DNA of 35,479 bases from Saprospiraceae bacterium (lineage in GTDB: Bacteria > Bacteroidota > Bacteroidia > Chitinophagales > Saprospiraceae), in assembly GCA_020436785.1 (NCBI GenBank), contig JAGQXC010000320.1, positions 1-35,479 of the forward strand, written 5' to 3'. Shown piece after piece: positions 25,901 to 32,561 of the stretch (positions within the stretch are counted from its first letter, which is position 1; every line of letters starts with the position of its first letter). Under the pieces are notes generated by a model. It was not told where the DNA came from. It did no database searches and saw nothing but the letters and a program-made list of their open reading frames with translations. Made by a program: the position numbers and the translations under genes.

Positions 25901-26779
25901 CTATGCTTCGTCGTCGATAAACCGTTTTTCGATAGGCTGGTAGGAATCGATGCGGCGGTCCCGCAGAAAAGGCCAGTGGGTGCGGTAGCGGTCTGATGCC
26001 GCCAGATCAAGCTGCTGTACATGAACTTCCTCCTCTTCGTGGCTACCCTGATACAGGATACGCCCAAAGGCATTGGTGATGAACGAGCCACCCCAAAACT
26101 TCATCGCACCTGCCTGTTCATAGCCTACCCGGTTGACGCTGACCACCGGTACTCCATTGGCAACACTATGGCTGCGCTGGATGGTTTGCCAGGCCTGGTA
26201 TTGTTCGTCATTGGTTTCGGCATCCTGAGCGGTTGCCCATCCGATGGCAGTCGGATAAAAAAGAATCTCGGCTCCCTTCAATGAGGTGATACGGGCTGCT
26301 TCTGGGTACCATTGATCCCAGCAGATAAGGACCCCGATGGTAGCGTACTTGGTTCGGAAAACCTTATAACCCAGATCTCCGGGGGTGAAGTAGAATTTCT
26401 CGTAATAAGCCGGGTCATCCGGAATATGCATCTTACGGTATTTGCCGAGATAACTACCGTCAGCATCCAGGACAGCAACCGTATTATGGTAAAGTCCCTG
26501 CGTTCGTTTCTCAAAGAGAGAGGCAATGATAACGACACGGAGTTCTTTGGCCAGTTCACACAGGATCTCCGTGGAAGGACCGGGGATGGCTTCAGCCAGA
26601 GAAAAGTTATCGTAATTTTCCTCGTCGCAGAAGTAGAGGGAGGTAAACAACTCCTGGAGGCATACGATCTGGGCACCCTGCGCGGCAGCCTCACGAATTT
26701 TTTGTTGTGCTTTGCGCAGATTTTCTGCCTTATCGGCCACACAGCTCATCTGAATGGTTCCTACCTGGACTTTAGTCAT
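25901..26779 (-). CDS. aguB: N-carbamoylputrescine amidase
   Basis: A 292-residue nitrilase-superfamily enzyme that converts N-carbamoylputrescine to putrescine, CO2 and ammonia. The Glu-Lys-Cys triad is visible: E43 in CLQELFTSLYF, K116 in KYRKMHIPDDP and C153 in GVLICWDQWYPE. The C-terminus has RDRRIDSY, typical of AguB. It is first in the aguB-aguA operon, and a consensus -7 box (TAATTTTG on the minus strand) lies 24 bp upstream of the start. Plant and bacterial AguB have the same length, and the neighbouring deiminase makes the substrate, so the assignment is firm. Confidence 0.95.
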   Translation of the reverse strand: MTKVQVGTIQMSCVADKAENLRKAQQKIREAAAQGAQIVCLQELFTSLYFCDEENYDNFSLAEAIPGPSTEILCELAKELRVVIIASLFEKRTQGLYHNTVAVLDADGSYLGKYRKMHIPDDPAYYEKFYFTPGDLGYKVFRTKYATIGVLICWDQWYPEAARITSLKGAEILFYPTAIGWATAQDAETNDEQYQAWQTIQRSHSVANGVPVVSVNRVGYEQAGAMKFWGGSFITNAFGRILYQGSHEEEEVHVQQLDLAASDRYRTHWPFLRDRRIDSYQPIEKRFIDDEA

Positions 26780-26802
26780 GAATTCATCTTGATTTAGCGC
26801 TG

Positions 26803-26810
26803 CAAAATTA
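26803..26810 (-). promoter_or_regulatory. Candidate -7 box of the aguBA operon
   Basis: The minus strand reads TAATTTTG here, an exact match to the TAnnTTTG consensus of Bacteroidota housekeeping promoters. It ends 24 bp upstream of the aguB ATG at 26779, giving a short leader. No clear -33 TTTG was found at the expected distance, so the call rests on the -7 box and position. Confidence 0.4.
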
Positions 26811-26971
26811 ATGTTTTCCCGCTTTGGACGGGGATAATCCCAATGGTAACAAGCAAAATGGGAAAATGGTGCAAGCGAGTCCGGTAAAAGGTAGAATGAT
26901 CCCCGTCACAAACTGATTTGGTCCTGAATACAATCCTGCATCTTCAAACCGTCAACACTCAACCTCTAGCC

Positions 26972-27162
26972 CACTCCGGAAAAGACGGATAATATATAAA
27001 TCCGAAATTTTTCCTTTAAAGCACGGTTGGCTAGTTTAATGTTATAAAAATAACCTTGATATTCTGATACTAACATATATAAAAATACTTACCTGTATGT
27101 AAACCCACCCCTATTTCCTCTCCCAGGAGGGGACTCCCTTCGAAATAGACTTTTCCGGAGTG
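26972..27162. repeat. MITE-like element with 13-bp perfect terminal inverted repeats
   Basis: CACTCCGGAAAAG at 26972-26984 is exactly mirrored by CTTTTCCGGAGTG at 27150-27162. The 165 bp between them are AT-rich, have no coding potential, and end in a hairpin-prone CCCCT...AGGAGGGG segment. The size, perfect arms and intergenic location fit a miniature inverted-repeat element. TCAACCT occurs just outside both ends (26959-26965 and 27166-27172) but not directly adjacent, so target duplication is not proven. Confidence 0.5.
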
Positions 27163-27279
27163 CATTCAACCTTCACCATTTCCCTGTGATTCCCATCACG
27201 GACACTTTACCGGTAAGGCTACATCTTTGTTCTGCGATTTCACCTGGATCGTAATTTTTTCAATCTTAATCAATTCCTT

Positions 27280-27597
27280 GTGAAGACAAAAAAAGTTTCT
27301 TTCAAAGACGTCATCAGCAGCAACAAACCGGTATTGGTTGACTTCTCCGCCGAGTGGTGTGGACCTTGCAAAGCCATGGCACCGATCTTGCAGCAAGTCG
27401 CCTCCAAAGTAGGTGATAAGGCCCGGATCATCAAGATTGATGTTGACCGCAATCCCACCCTGGCCAATAAATACAACGTGCAGGGTGTACCCACCTTTAT
27501 CCTCTTCAAGAAAGGAAAAATGTTATGGCGCCAATCCGGCATGCAACCAGCGCAATCCCTGGTTAACCTGCTGGAGAAGGAAGCCGCTTCCGCCTAA
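27280..27597 (+). CDS. trxA: Thioredoxin
   Basis: A 105-residue single-domain thioredoxin. The redox motif is W26-C27-G28-P29-C30 in [15 protein letters not shown], and the cis-proline is P71 in GVPTF; the last helix ends the fold at the normal length. It reduces disulfides of cytosolic proteins using thioredoxin reductase. There is no signal peptide. The start is GTG at 27280: the frame is open upstream to a TAA at 27214, with no ATG, so an alternative start is unlikely. It stands alone, divergent from aguBA. A downstream hairpin GGAAA-GGGG-TTTCC at about 27600-27613 is too weak to call a terminator. The trxA name is by family and size only. Confidence 0.93.
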   Translation: MKTKKVSFKDVISSNKPVLVDFSAEWCGPCKAMAPILQQVASKVGDKARIIKIDVDRNPTLANKYNVQGVPTFILFKKGKMLWRQSGMQPAQSLVNLLEKEAASA

Positions 27598-27732
27598 CCG
27601 GAAAGGGGTTTCCTCCGATAAAGGCTTGCTTGGCATGAAAAGGCGGTCCCGGACGGACACGTAACCATAAGAAATAATATCTAAACCCTTACCATCTAGG
27701 GCGTTTGGCGGTAATTGTCTTATTTTGCAGCC

Positions 27733-28500
27733 ATGAGCAAGCCTTTGATTTTAGTGACCAATGACGACGGCATCGTTGCACCTGGCATTCGGGTATTGGT
27801 TGATATCGTTCGCCCCTTTGGTGATGTGGTCGTAGTGGCCCCGGATTCACCGCAATCCGGGAAAGGACATGCGGTTACCCTGGAGCAGCCCTTACGGATT
27901 AAAAAGGTGAATGTTTTCCCGGGCCTGGAAGCCTATGAATGCAATGGGACGCCGGTGGATTGCGTAAAATTAGCCAAACACGTTGTTCTCAAGGACCGCA
28001 AAGTTGACCTTTGCGTATCGGGAATCAATCACGGTTCCAATGCATCCATCAACATCATCTATTCCGGAACCATGTCCGCTGCCATGGAAGCATCCCTTGA
28101 GGGGGTTAATTCCATTGGGTTTTCATTACTCAACTTCTCCTTTGACGCCGATTTTAATCCCTGTCGCCCGTACATTGAGAAGATCATCCGTGATGTGATG
28201 GAAAAAGGCATCCCTCACAGCCGTTTGCTGAATGTCAACATTCCCAATCCCGCATCGGGTCGTATTCGTGGTATCCGAGTATGCAAGCAGGCAGAAGGAC
28301 GGTGGCGCGAAGAATTCATGGAAGCCACTGATCCGCGTGGTGAAAAGTATTACTGGCTTACCGGTGTCTTCCAGGTAGATAATCTATCGGAAGATACCGA
28401 CATCTGGGCGCTGAAGCATGATTTTATTTCCGTCGTACCATCCGGCCATGATTTGACTACTTACCCATCCATTCCGGAACTTAAATACCTGGAAGTATGA
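27733..28500 (+). CDS. surE: 5'/3'-nucleotidase SurE
   Basis: A 255-residue enzyme of the SurE family, which dephosphorylates nucleoside 5'- and 3'-monophosphates with a divalent metal. The family N-terminus is clear: ILVTNDDGIVAPGIRVL with N10-D11-D12, then APDSPQSGKGHAVT and CNGTPVDCVK, and SGINHGSNASINIIYSGTMSAAMEA, which holds the conserved metal and phosphate residues. I placed the start at the ATG at 27733; an upstream TTG would add six residues outside the family alignment. Its stop overlaps the next gene's start by 4 bp (ATGA). In many Bacteroidota surE lies close to lpxB, as here. Confidence 0.95.
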   Translation: MSKPLILVTNDDGIVAPGIRVLVDIVRPFGDVVVVAPDSPQSGKGHAVTLEQPLRIKKVNVFPGLEAYECNGTPVDCVKLAKHVVLKDRKVDLCVSGINHGSNASINIIYSGTMSAAMEASLEGVNSIGFSLLNFSFDADFNPCRPYIEKIIRDVMEKGIPHSRLLNVNIPNPASGRIRGIRVCKQAEGRWREEFMEATDPRGEKYYWLTGVFQVDNLSEDTDIWALKHDFISVVPSGHDLTTYPSIPELKYLEV

Positions 28501-28805
28501 CCTTTTTTAAACGCAATAACCTTTTACTTGGGCTGGCCTTGGGCATTTGTGTACCTGTCGCCCTATACGGGATTCTCCTGACCATCTACGATTTCATGGA
28601 GAACCAGAATTTGCTGGCCAACGTCAGTTTTTCTCCGACATTTCGTTCACGGACCCTGGCATTGGTGGCGATCTGCATCAACCTGGTCCTGATGCGAATG
28701 TTCAGTCGCAGCTATGCTTCTGACAGCATGCGGGGTGTGGTTTTAGCTACGCTGGTGCTGGTGATCATTTGGGTCGTCCGGTTTGCCAGTTTCCTGTTTC
28801 AATAA
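28497..28805 (+). CDS. Small membrane protein translationally coupled to surE
   Basis: A 102-residue protein with three hydrophobic segments: about 8-28 (LLLGLALGICVPVALYGILL), 51-66 (LALVAICINLVLMRMF) and 79-100 (GVVLATLVLVIIWVVRFASFLF). The ATG overlaps the surE stop as ATGA, which implies translational coupling. I do not recognise a named family. Similar short membrane proteins are often seen between surE and lpxB in this phylum, from memory rather than a search. The lpxB gene follows about 1.7 kb later, with an unrelated gene in between. No function can be assigned. Confidence 0.75.
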   Translation: MTFFKRNNLLLGLALGICVPVALYGILLTIYDFMENQNLLANVSFSPTFRSRTLALVAICINLVLMRMFSRSYASDSMRGVVLATLVLVIIWVVRFASFLFQ

Positions 28806-29012
28806 AACACCCTGCCTCGCTGTGGGGCCACTTGCACTCCTGCCTGGACGCACGGAATATTTATCGCCGGTGAAAATTCTAAGAACCGAAACTCTAACCA
28901 TCCGGTAAATTCGACTGTTTACGCAAACAATGCAGATTTCACCACCATTTCGTTTCCCGGAACGCCCGCAGAATCCTATCTTGAAAGCCTTAACCTAAAT
29001 AATAATATCGTC

Positions 29013-30413
29013 ATGGATCATCCATCCAATGGTCGGAGAAAATTCCTCAGATCATCCGCACTGGCGGCAGCCTTTTTAGGGATTGCCCCGGATCAACTAA
29101 GTCGCGCTGCCATCGAAGCCAAACTCGACTTACTCACCTCCACGCCTGCGGCAAGGGGCAAATCGGTCATGGGATTGAAAAAAGCGCCGATCGAACAAGT
29201 AAAAGTCGGGATGATCGGTTTGGGAAACCGGGGGAGTTTTCACGCTAAATTGGTACACGCCTTGTACCCGAAGGCAAAGTTGACCGCGATTTGCGATATC
29301 CGGCCGGAATACGCACAGAAAACAGCGGATTTTCTGAAAGAAAACGGACAAAATCCTGCCGTCTATACCGGAAAGGAAGACGCCTGGAAGGAAATGGTCC
29401 GCCGGGATGATATAGATCTGGTCATCGTAGTCACTCCCTGGGAAAACCACGTGCCCATGTGTGTCGAAGCCATGCGACAGGGTAAACATGTCGCGACAGA
29501 AGTCCCGGCCGCGGTGACTTTGGCAGAACACTGGGAAATGGTCGATACCGCTGAAGAGATGCAGCTCAATTGCATGATGATGGAAAATGTCTGCTATGGC
29601 GATGAGGAGTTGTGGCTGCTCAATATGGCTGAACAAGGCGTACTCGGCACCCTGACCTACGGGGAGTGCGCGTACATTCACAATTTGCGGGATTCCATGC
29701 TGAGCAAGATCGGATATTACAATCAATGGCGTATACGGCACCACATTAGCACGGATGGTAACCTGTACCCGACACATGGTTTGGGACCGGTTGCCCAATA
29801 CATGGGCATCGGTCGCGGTGACCGGTTTGACCACCTGGTCTCCATGTCTTCCCTGCAGGCCAGCCTGACCGAAGCTTCTCAATCCATCGAGCCCGACAAT
29901 GAATTCTACAACCGCACGGACTTTGTCCATGGCGATATGAATACCTCCCTGATCAAGACCGATAAAGGACGGTTGATCCAGGTACATCATGATGTGGTCA
30001 CCCCGCGTCCCTACAACCGGATCAATGCGTTGGCCGGTACCAAGGGATATCATGAAGGATACCCCAGCCGTCTGTCCATCCTCGGAAAGGAGGAACATGC
30101 CTGGTTGCCAGACGAAGCGTACCAGTCCTACCGGGATAAATACAAACACCCGATCTGGGAGCGTCTCAAAGCGGAAATTGAAAAGAATGGAGGTCATGGT
30201 GGTATGGACTTTGTAATGATGTACCGGCTGATCGATAACCTGCATCAGGGGAAACCTTTGGACATGGACGTCTATGACGCAGCCGATTGGTCGGGAGTGA
30301 CTCCTATCTCCGCCATATCGGTTCAATTAGGCTCGGCGCCGGTCCAATTCCCTGACTTCACGCGTGGTCATTGGCAAAAAGAACGCTCACTGGGCATCCA
30401 GGAATTTGTGTGA
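29013..30413 (+). CDS. Tat-exported Gfo/Idh/MocA oxidoreductase, GH109-like (alpha-N-acetylgalactosaminidase type)
   Basis: A 466-residue protein with a twin-arginine signal (GRRKFLRSSALAAAFLG, RR at 8-9). The Rossmann domain has G69-x-G71-xx-G74 (IGLGNRG). The C-terminal half has the hallmarks of glycoside hydrolase family 109: EVPAAVTLAEHW at 163-174, ENVCYGDEELW at 191-201, and NLYPTHGLGPV at 250-260 (Y252 and H255). GH109 enzymes cleave terminal alpha-N-acetylgalactosamine using a tightly bound NAD cofactor; members are Tat-exported folded with it. The exact specificity here is not proven. It sits between the surE pair and lpxB, with 207 bp before it and 70 bp after it, so it probably has its own promoter. 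Confidence 0.85.
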   Translation: MDHPSNGRRKFLRSSALAAAFLGIAPDQLSRAAIEAKLDLLTSTPAARGKSVMGLKKAPIEQVKVGMIGLGNRGSFHAKLVHALYPKAKLTAICDIRPEYAQKTADFLKENGQNPAVYTGKEDAWKEMVRRDDIDLVIVVTPWENHVPMCVEAMRQGKHVATEVPAAVTLAEHWEMVDTAEEMQLNCMMMENVCYGDEELWLLNMAEQGVLGTLTYGECAYIHNLRDSMLSKIGYYNQWRIRHHISTDGNLYPTHGLGPVAQYMGIGRGDRFDHLVSMSSLQASLTEASQSIEPDNEFYNRTDFVHGDMNTSLIKTDKGRLIQVHHDVVTPRPYNRINALAGTKGYHEGYPSRLSILGKEEHAWLPDEAYQSYRDKYKHPIWERLKAEIEKNGGHGGMDFVMMYRLIDNLHQGKPLDMDVYDAADWSGVTPISAISVQLGSAPVQFPDFTRGHWQKERSLGIQEFV

Positions 30414-30483
30414 TGGTGTGCGGACGTGGCGCAGGAAAATCAGATAAATCCGATACTTTGTGCATTGAATCATTTTAGCATCT

Positions 30484-31608
30484 ATGCGCTATTACATCAT
30501 CGCGGGAGAAGCATCCGGGGACTTGCATGGGAGCAATCTGATCCGGTCCATCCGTGATTTGGACCAGGATAATCAAATTTGGGCCTGGGGTGGAGAGAAA
30601 ATGGAAGCGGCCGGCGCGATGTTGCGTAAACATTATAAGGACCTTGCCTTTATGGGATTTGTCGAGGTGATCAGGCATTTGCCGACCATCCTCAGAAACA
30701 TAACCTTCTGTAAGAAAGACATTGCTGATTTTAATCCGGATGCCTTGATCCTGATCGACTATCCCGGGTTCAATATGCGCATTGCCAAATGGGCAAAAGA
30801 AGAAGGAATTCCGGTGTACTACTACATTTCTCCGCAGATTTGGGCCTGGAAAGAAAAGCGGGGCTATGCATTGAAAGCAAGCGTGCGCAAGATGCTGTGT
30901 ATCCTACCTTTTGAACCGGATTTTTACCTAAGATTCGGTATGGAGGTCGTCTATGTCGGCCATCCATTGCTGGATGTTATTCCGGCTTACCAGGCTGAAC
31001 CCGTTGAATTGCCGGAGGATAAACCATTGATCCTCCTGATGCCGGGAAGCCGTAGACAGGAAATAGAGCGAATGTTACCGTTACAATTGCTAATCGTTAA
31101 ACAATTCCCAGACCATCGTTTTGTCATTGCCGGCGTCCCCCATCAGCCCGAAACGTTGTATTCCGGGCTGATCCACCAGGCTGGTCTGCCGGAATCGGAA
31201 GTCCCGGTCATCACCGGCAGGACCTATGATCTACTCTCCCAGGCAAAAGGAGCAGTGGTTACCTCGGGAACAGCAACGTTGGAAACGGCTTTGTTTGGCG
31301 TTCCTTTGATTGTGGTCTACAAGGGAAGTCCATTGTCGTATCAGATTGCGCGGAGATTGATCCGGGTGAAATACATTTCCCTGGTGAACCTGATTCTCGA
31401 TGCGCCGGTCGTTCCGGAACTGATCCAGGGTGATTGCACTGCCGGGTCTATGGTGTCCTCACTCCGAAAAATGATGCGGTCCGGATCAGCCTGGCTGGAA
31501 CAGGTGCGGGAATTGAAACAACGGCTGGGTGGGGTAGGAGCGTCTCACCGGGCTGCAGAAGCCATCTGTGAGGATGTTCAAAACAAGACAAAAAAAAGTC
31601 AACCGTGA
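30484..31608 (+). CDS. lpxB: Lipid-A-disaccharide synthase LpxB
   Basis: A 374-residue GT-B glycosyltransferase of family GT19. It joins UDP-diacylglucosamine to lipid X, making the tetraacyl disaccharide 1-phosphate in lipid A synthesis at the inner face of the inner membrane. The N-terminal GEASGD motif is at 8-13, followed by MGFVEVIRHLP, then YYISPQIWAWKEKR, and the C-terminal nucleotide-binding half with LLMPGSRRQEIERMLP and TSGTATLETAL. Length is normal. The stop codon TGA (31606-31608) lies in the loop of a terminator hairpin. A GATACTTTG-like element ~25 bp upstream of the ATG could be a weak promoter. Confidence 0.95.
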   Translation: MRYYIIAGEASGDLHGSNLIRSIRDLDQDNQIWAWGGEKMEAAGAMLRKHYKDLAFMGFVEVIRHLPTILRNITFCKKDIADFNPDALILIDYPGFNMRIAKWAKEEGIPVYYYISPQIWAWKEKRGYALKASVRKMLCILPFEPDFYLRFGMEVVYVGHPLLDVIPAYQAEPVELPEDKPLILLMPGSRRQEIERMLPLQLLIVKQFPDHRFVIAGVPHQPETLYSGLIHQAGLPESEVPVITGRTYDLLSQAKGAVVTSGTATLETALFGVPLIVVYKGSPLSYQIARRLIRVKYISLVNLILDAPVVPELIQGDCTAGSMVSSLRKMMRSGSAWLEQVRELKQRLGGVGASHRAAEAICEDVQNKTKKSQP

Positions 31609-31620
31609 CGGTCGACTTTT
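31594..31620 (+). terminator. Rho-independent terminator overlapping the lpxB stop codon
   Basis: AAAAGTC (31594-31600) pairs with GACTTTT (31614-31620), enclosing an inner ACCG/CGGT stem with the TGA stop codon as the loop, separated by one mismatch. The T-run is the 3' arm itself. The last codons of lpxB therefore form part of the terminator. Confidence 0.7.
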
Positions 31621-31711
31621 CTTGAGAATGGTAACCCTTAAAGCGAAATATTGAAACAAATTCTTAAAGTAGAACTATACTCTTTTGTATAGCTATCCAT
31701 ACGCCACAAAA

Positions 31712-31729
31712 TTAACACCAGTGTGTTAA
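31712..31729. promoter_or_regulatory. 18-bp palindromic operator candidate
   Basis: TTAACAC and GTGTTAA are perfect mirror arms separated by CAGT. The symmetry and half-site size fit a dimeric HTH regulator. It lies 268 bp before the acetate transporter start and just after the lpxB terminator, so the transporter is the likely target. The regulator is unknown; the arms do not match the CRP consensus TGTGA-N6-TCACA. Confidence 0.4.
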
Positions 31730-31937
31730 GGTAGTATGAACAGCTCATTTACATATTGTTAATTAAACGATGGACGCCGTCGATTTGTTGCTTGTTCCAT
31801 GTGAAATAATTTGCCAGTCTGTCAGCGGAATAAAAGGTCTGAGAAAGATGATCTCCTCCATCTGCTGACATGATGCAACTCATACAACCATCCGGAATGC
31901 CATCCTAATTTGTGTTCTCCTTGAAGCGGCCTTAATA

Positions 31938-31961
31938 CTTCCGCAAATACTAAAGCGGAAG
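31938..31961 (+). promoter_or_regulatory. Leader hairpin before the acetate transporter
   Basis: CTTCCGC (31938-31944) and GCGGAAG (31955-31961) form a perfect 7-bp stem with a 10-nt A-rich loop, ending 35 bp upstream of the ATG. There is no T-run after it, so it is more likely an RNA structure or protein-binding site than a terminator. Confidence 0.4.
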
Positions 31962-31996
31962 GGGCTACCAAGCAGCTTTAAACAAATTATTGGGAT

Positions 31997-32557
31997 ATGG
32001 ATGCTAAATTCTCCAATCCGGCTCCTTTGGGTTTGATGGGGTTCGGAATGACGACCGTTTTGCTCAACCTGCATAATGCAGGCTTCTTTCCCGTCAGTGC
32101 CATGATTCTTTCGATGGGCATTTTTTATGGGGGTATAGCTCAGGTGATTGCAGGTATCCTGGAGTTTCGCACCGGCAATACGTTTGGAACCACTGCATTT
32201 ACATCGTATGGTCTTTTCTGGATAACCCTGGTTGCTCTGTGGGTATTTCCTGAATTTGGCTGGGATAAAGGAGGTGCAACCGGGGCCGGCTTTATGGGAT
32301 GGTACTTGTTTTTATGGGGTGTATTCACCTTTTTTATGTGGATTGGCACCTTCAATAAGAACAAAGTGCTGCAATTCATTTTTCTGACCCTGTGGATTCT
32401 GTTTTTCTTACTAGCCATCCGTGACTGGAGTGGATCTGCCCTGATTGGCACGATAGCCGGTTGGGAGGGATTGGTCTGCGGCTCTTCGGCCATTTATTTA
32501 GCTATGGCTGAAGTGTTGAATGAGACGCGAGAAAAAAAGATCCTGCCAATCGGATAA
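31997..32557 (+). CDS. satP: GPR1/FUN34/YaaH (SatP) family acetate uptake transporter
   Basis: A 186-residue membrane protein with six hydrophobic segments. The family N-terminal motif N-P-A-P-L-G is at 7-12, continuing LMGFGMTTVLLNLHNAG. The second typical stretch FYGGIAQVIAGILEFRTGNTFG follows at about 42-64. Members form trimers or hexamers that move acetate or succinate across the inner membrane with protons. The usual length is 180-200 residues. The gene has its own structured upstream region. Its stop lies only 4 bp from the end of the convergent GH127 gene. Substrate is inferred from family. Confidence 0.92.
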   Translation: MDAKFSNPAPLGLMGFGMTTVLLNLHNAGFFPVSAMILSMGIFYGGIAQVIAGILEFRTGNTFGTTAFTSYGLFWITLVALWVFPEFGWDKGGATGAGFMGWYLFLWGVFTFFMWIGTFNKNKVLQFIFLTLWILFFLLAIRDWSGSALIGTIAGWEGLVCGSSAIYLAMAEVLNETREKKILPIG

Positions 32558-32561
32558 TTCG

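Larger units (their letters stand above)
26780..27279. other. Intergenic region between aguB and thioredoxin
   Basis: 500 bp separating divergent genes. It contains the -7 box of aguB, an AT-rich stretch (~26985-27110), a C/G-rich segment with CCCCT and AGGAGGGG near 27105-27135, and a long-range perfect inverted repeat at 26972-26984 and 27150-27162 described separately. I found no protein-like frame longer than about 60 codons that would be convincing. Confidence 0.6.
31621..31996. other. Upstream region of the acetate transporter with three inverted repeats
   Basis: About 376 bp without a gene. It holds CTATAC/GTATAG (31675-31692), a strong 18-bp palindrome TTAACAC-CAGT-GTGTTAA (31712-31729), TGTCAGC/GCTGACA (31820-31870, a 37-nt spacer) and the perfect 7-bp hairpin CTTCCGC/GCGGAAG (31938-31961). 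This density of symmetric sites suggests a regulated promoter plus a structured leader for the following transporter gene. No exact TAnnTTTG box was found. Confidence 0.5.

Noticed and set aside
26959..27172. TCAACCT copies as target-site duplication of the MITE-like element
   Set aside because: The copies are not adjacent to the inverted repeats (gaps of 6 and 3 bp), so they may be chance.
27220..27229. Possible -7 box TACATCTTTG upstream of thioredoxin
   Set aside because: It does not fit TAnnTTTG at the right offset (one mismatch) and no -33 element was visible.
27600..27613. Hairpin GGAAA-GGGG-TTTCC after thioredoxin
   Set aside because: The stem is only five base pairs and no T-run follows, so it does not qualify as a terminator.
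27715..27732. Longer TTG start for surE
   Set aside because: The family begins directly before ILVTNDDG, and an ATG is present at the right place.
29130..30326. A 398-codon open frame on the minus strand opposite the GH109-like gene
   Set aside because: It is the antisense shadow of a gene with clear Tat, Rossmann and GH109 motifs; its translation is rich in H, Q and R without any recognisable pattern.
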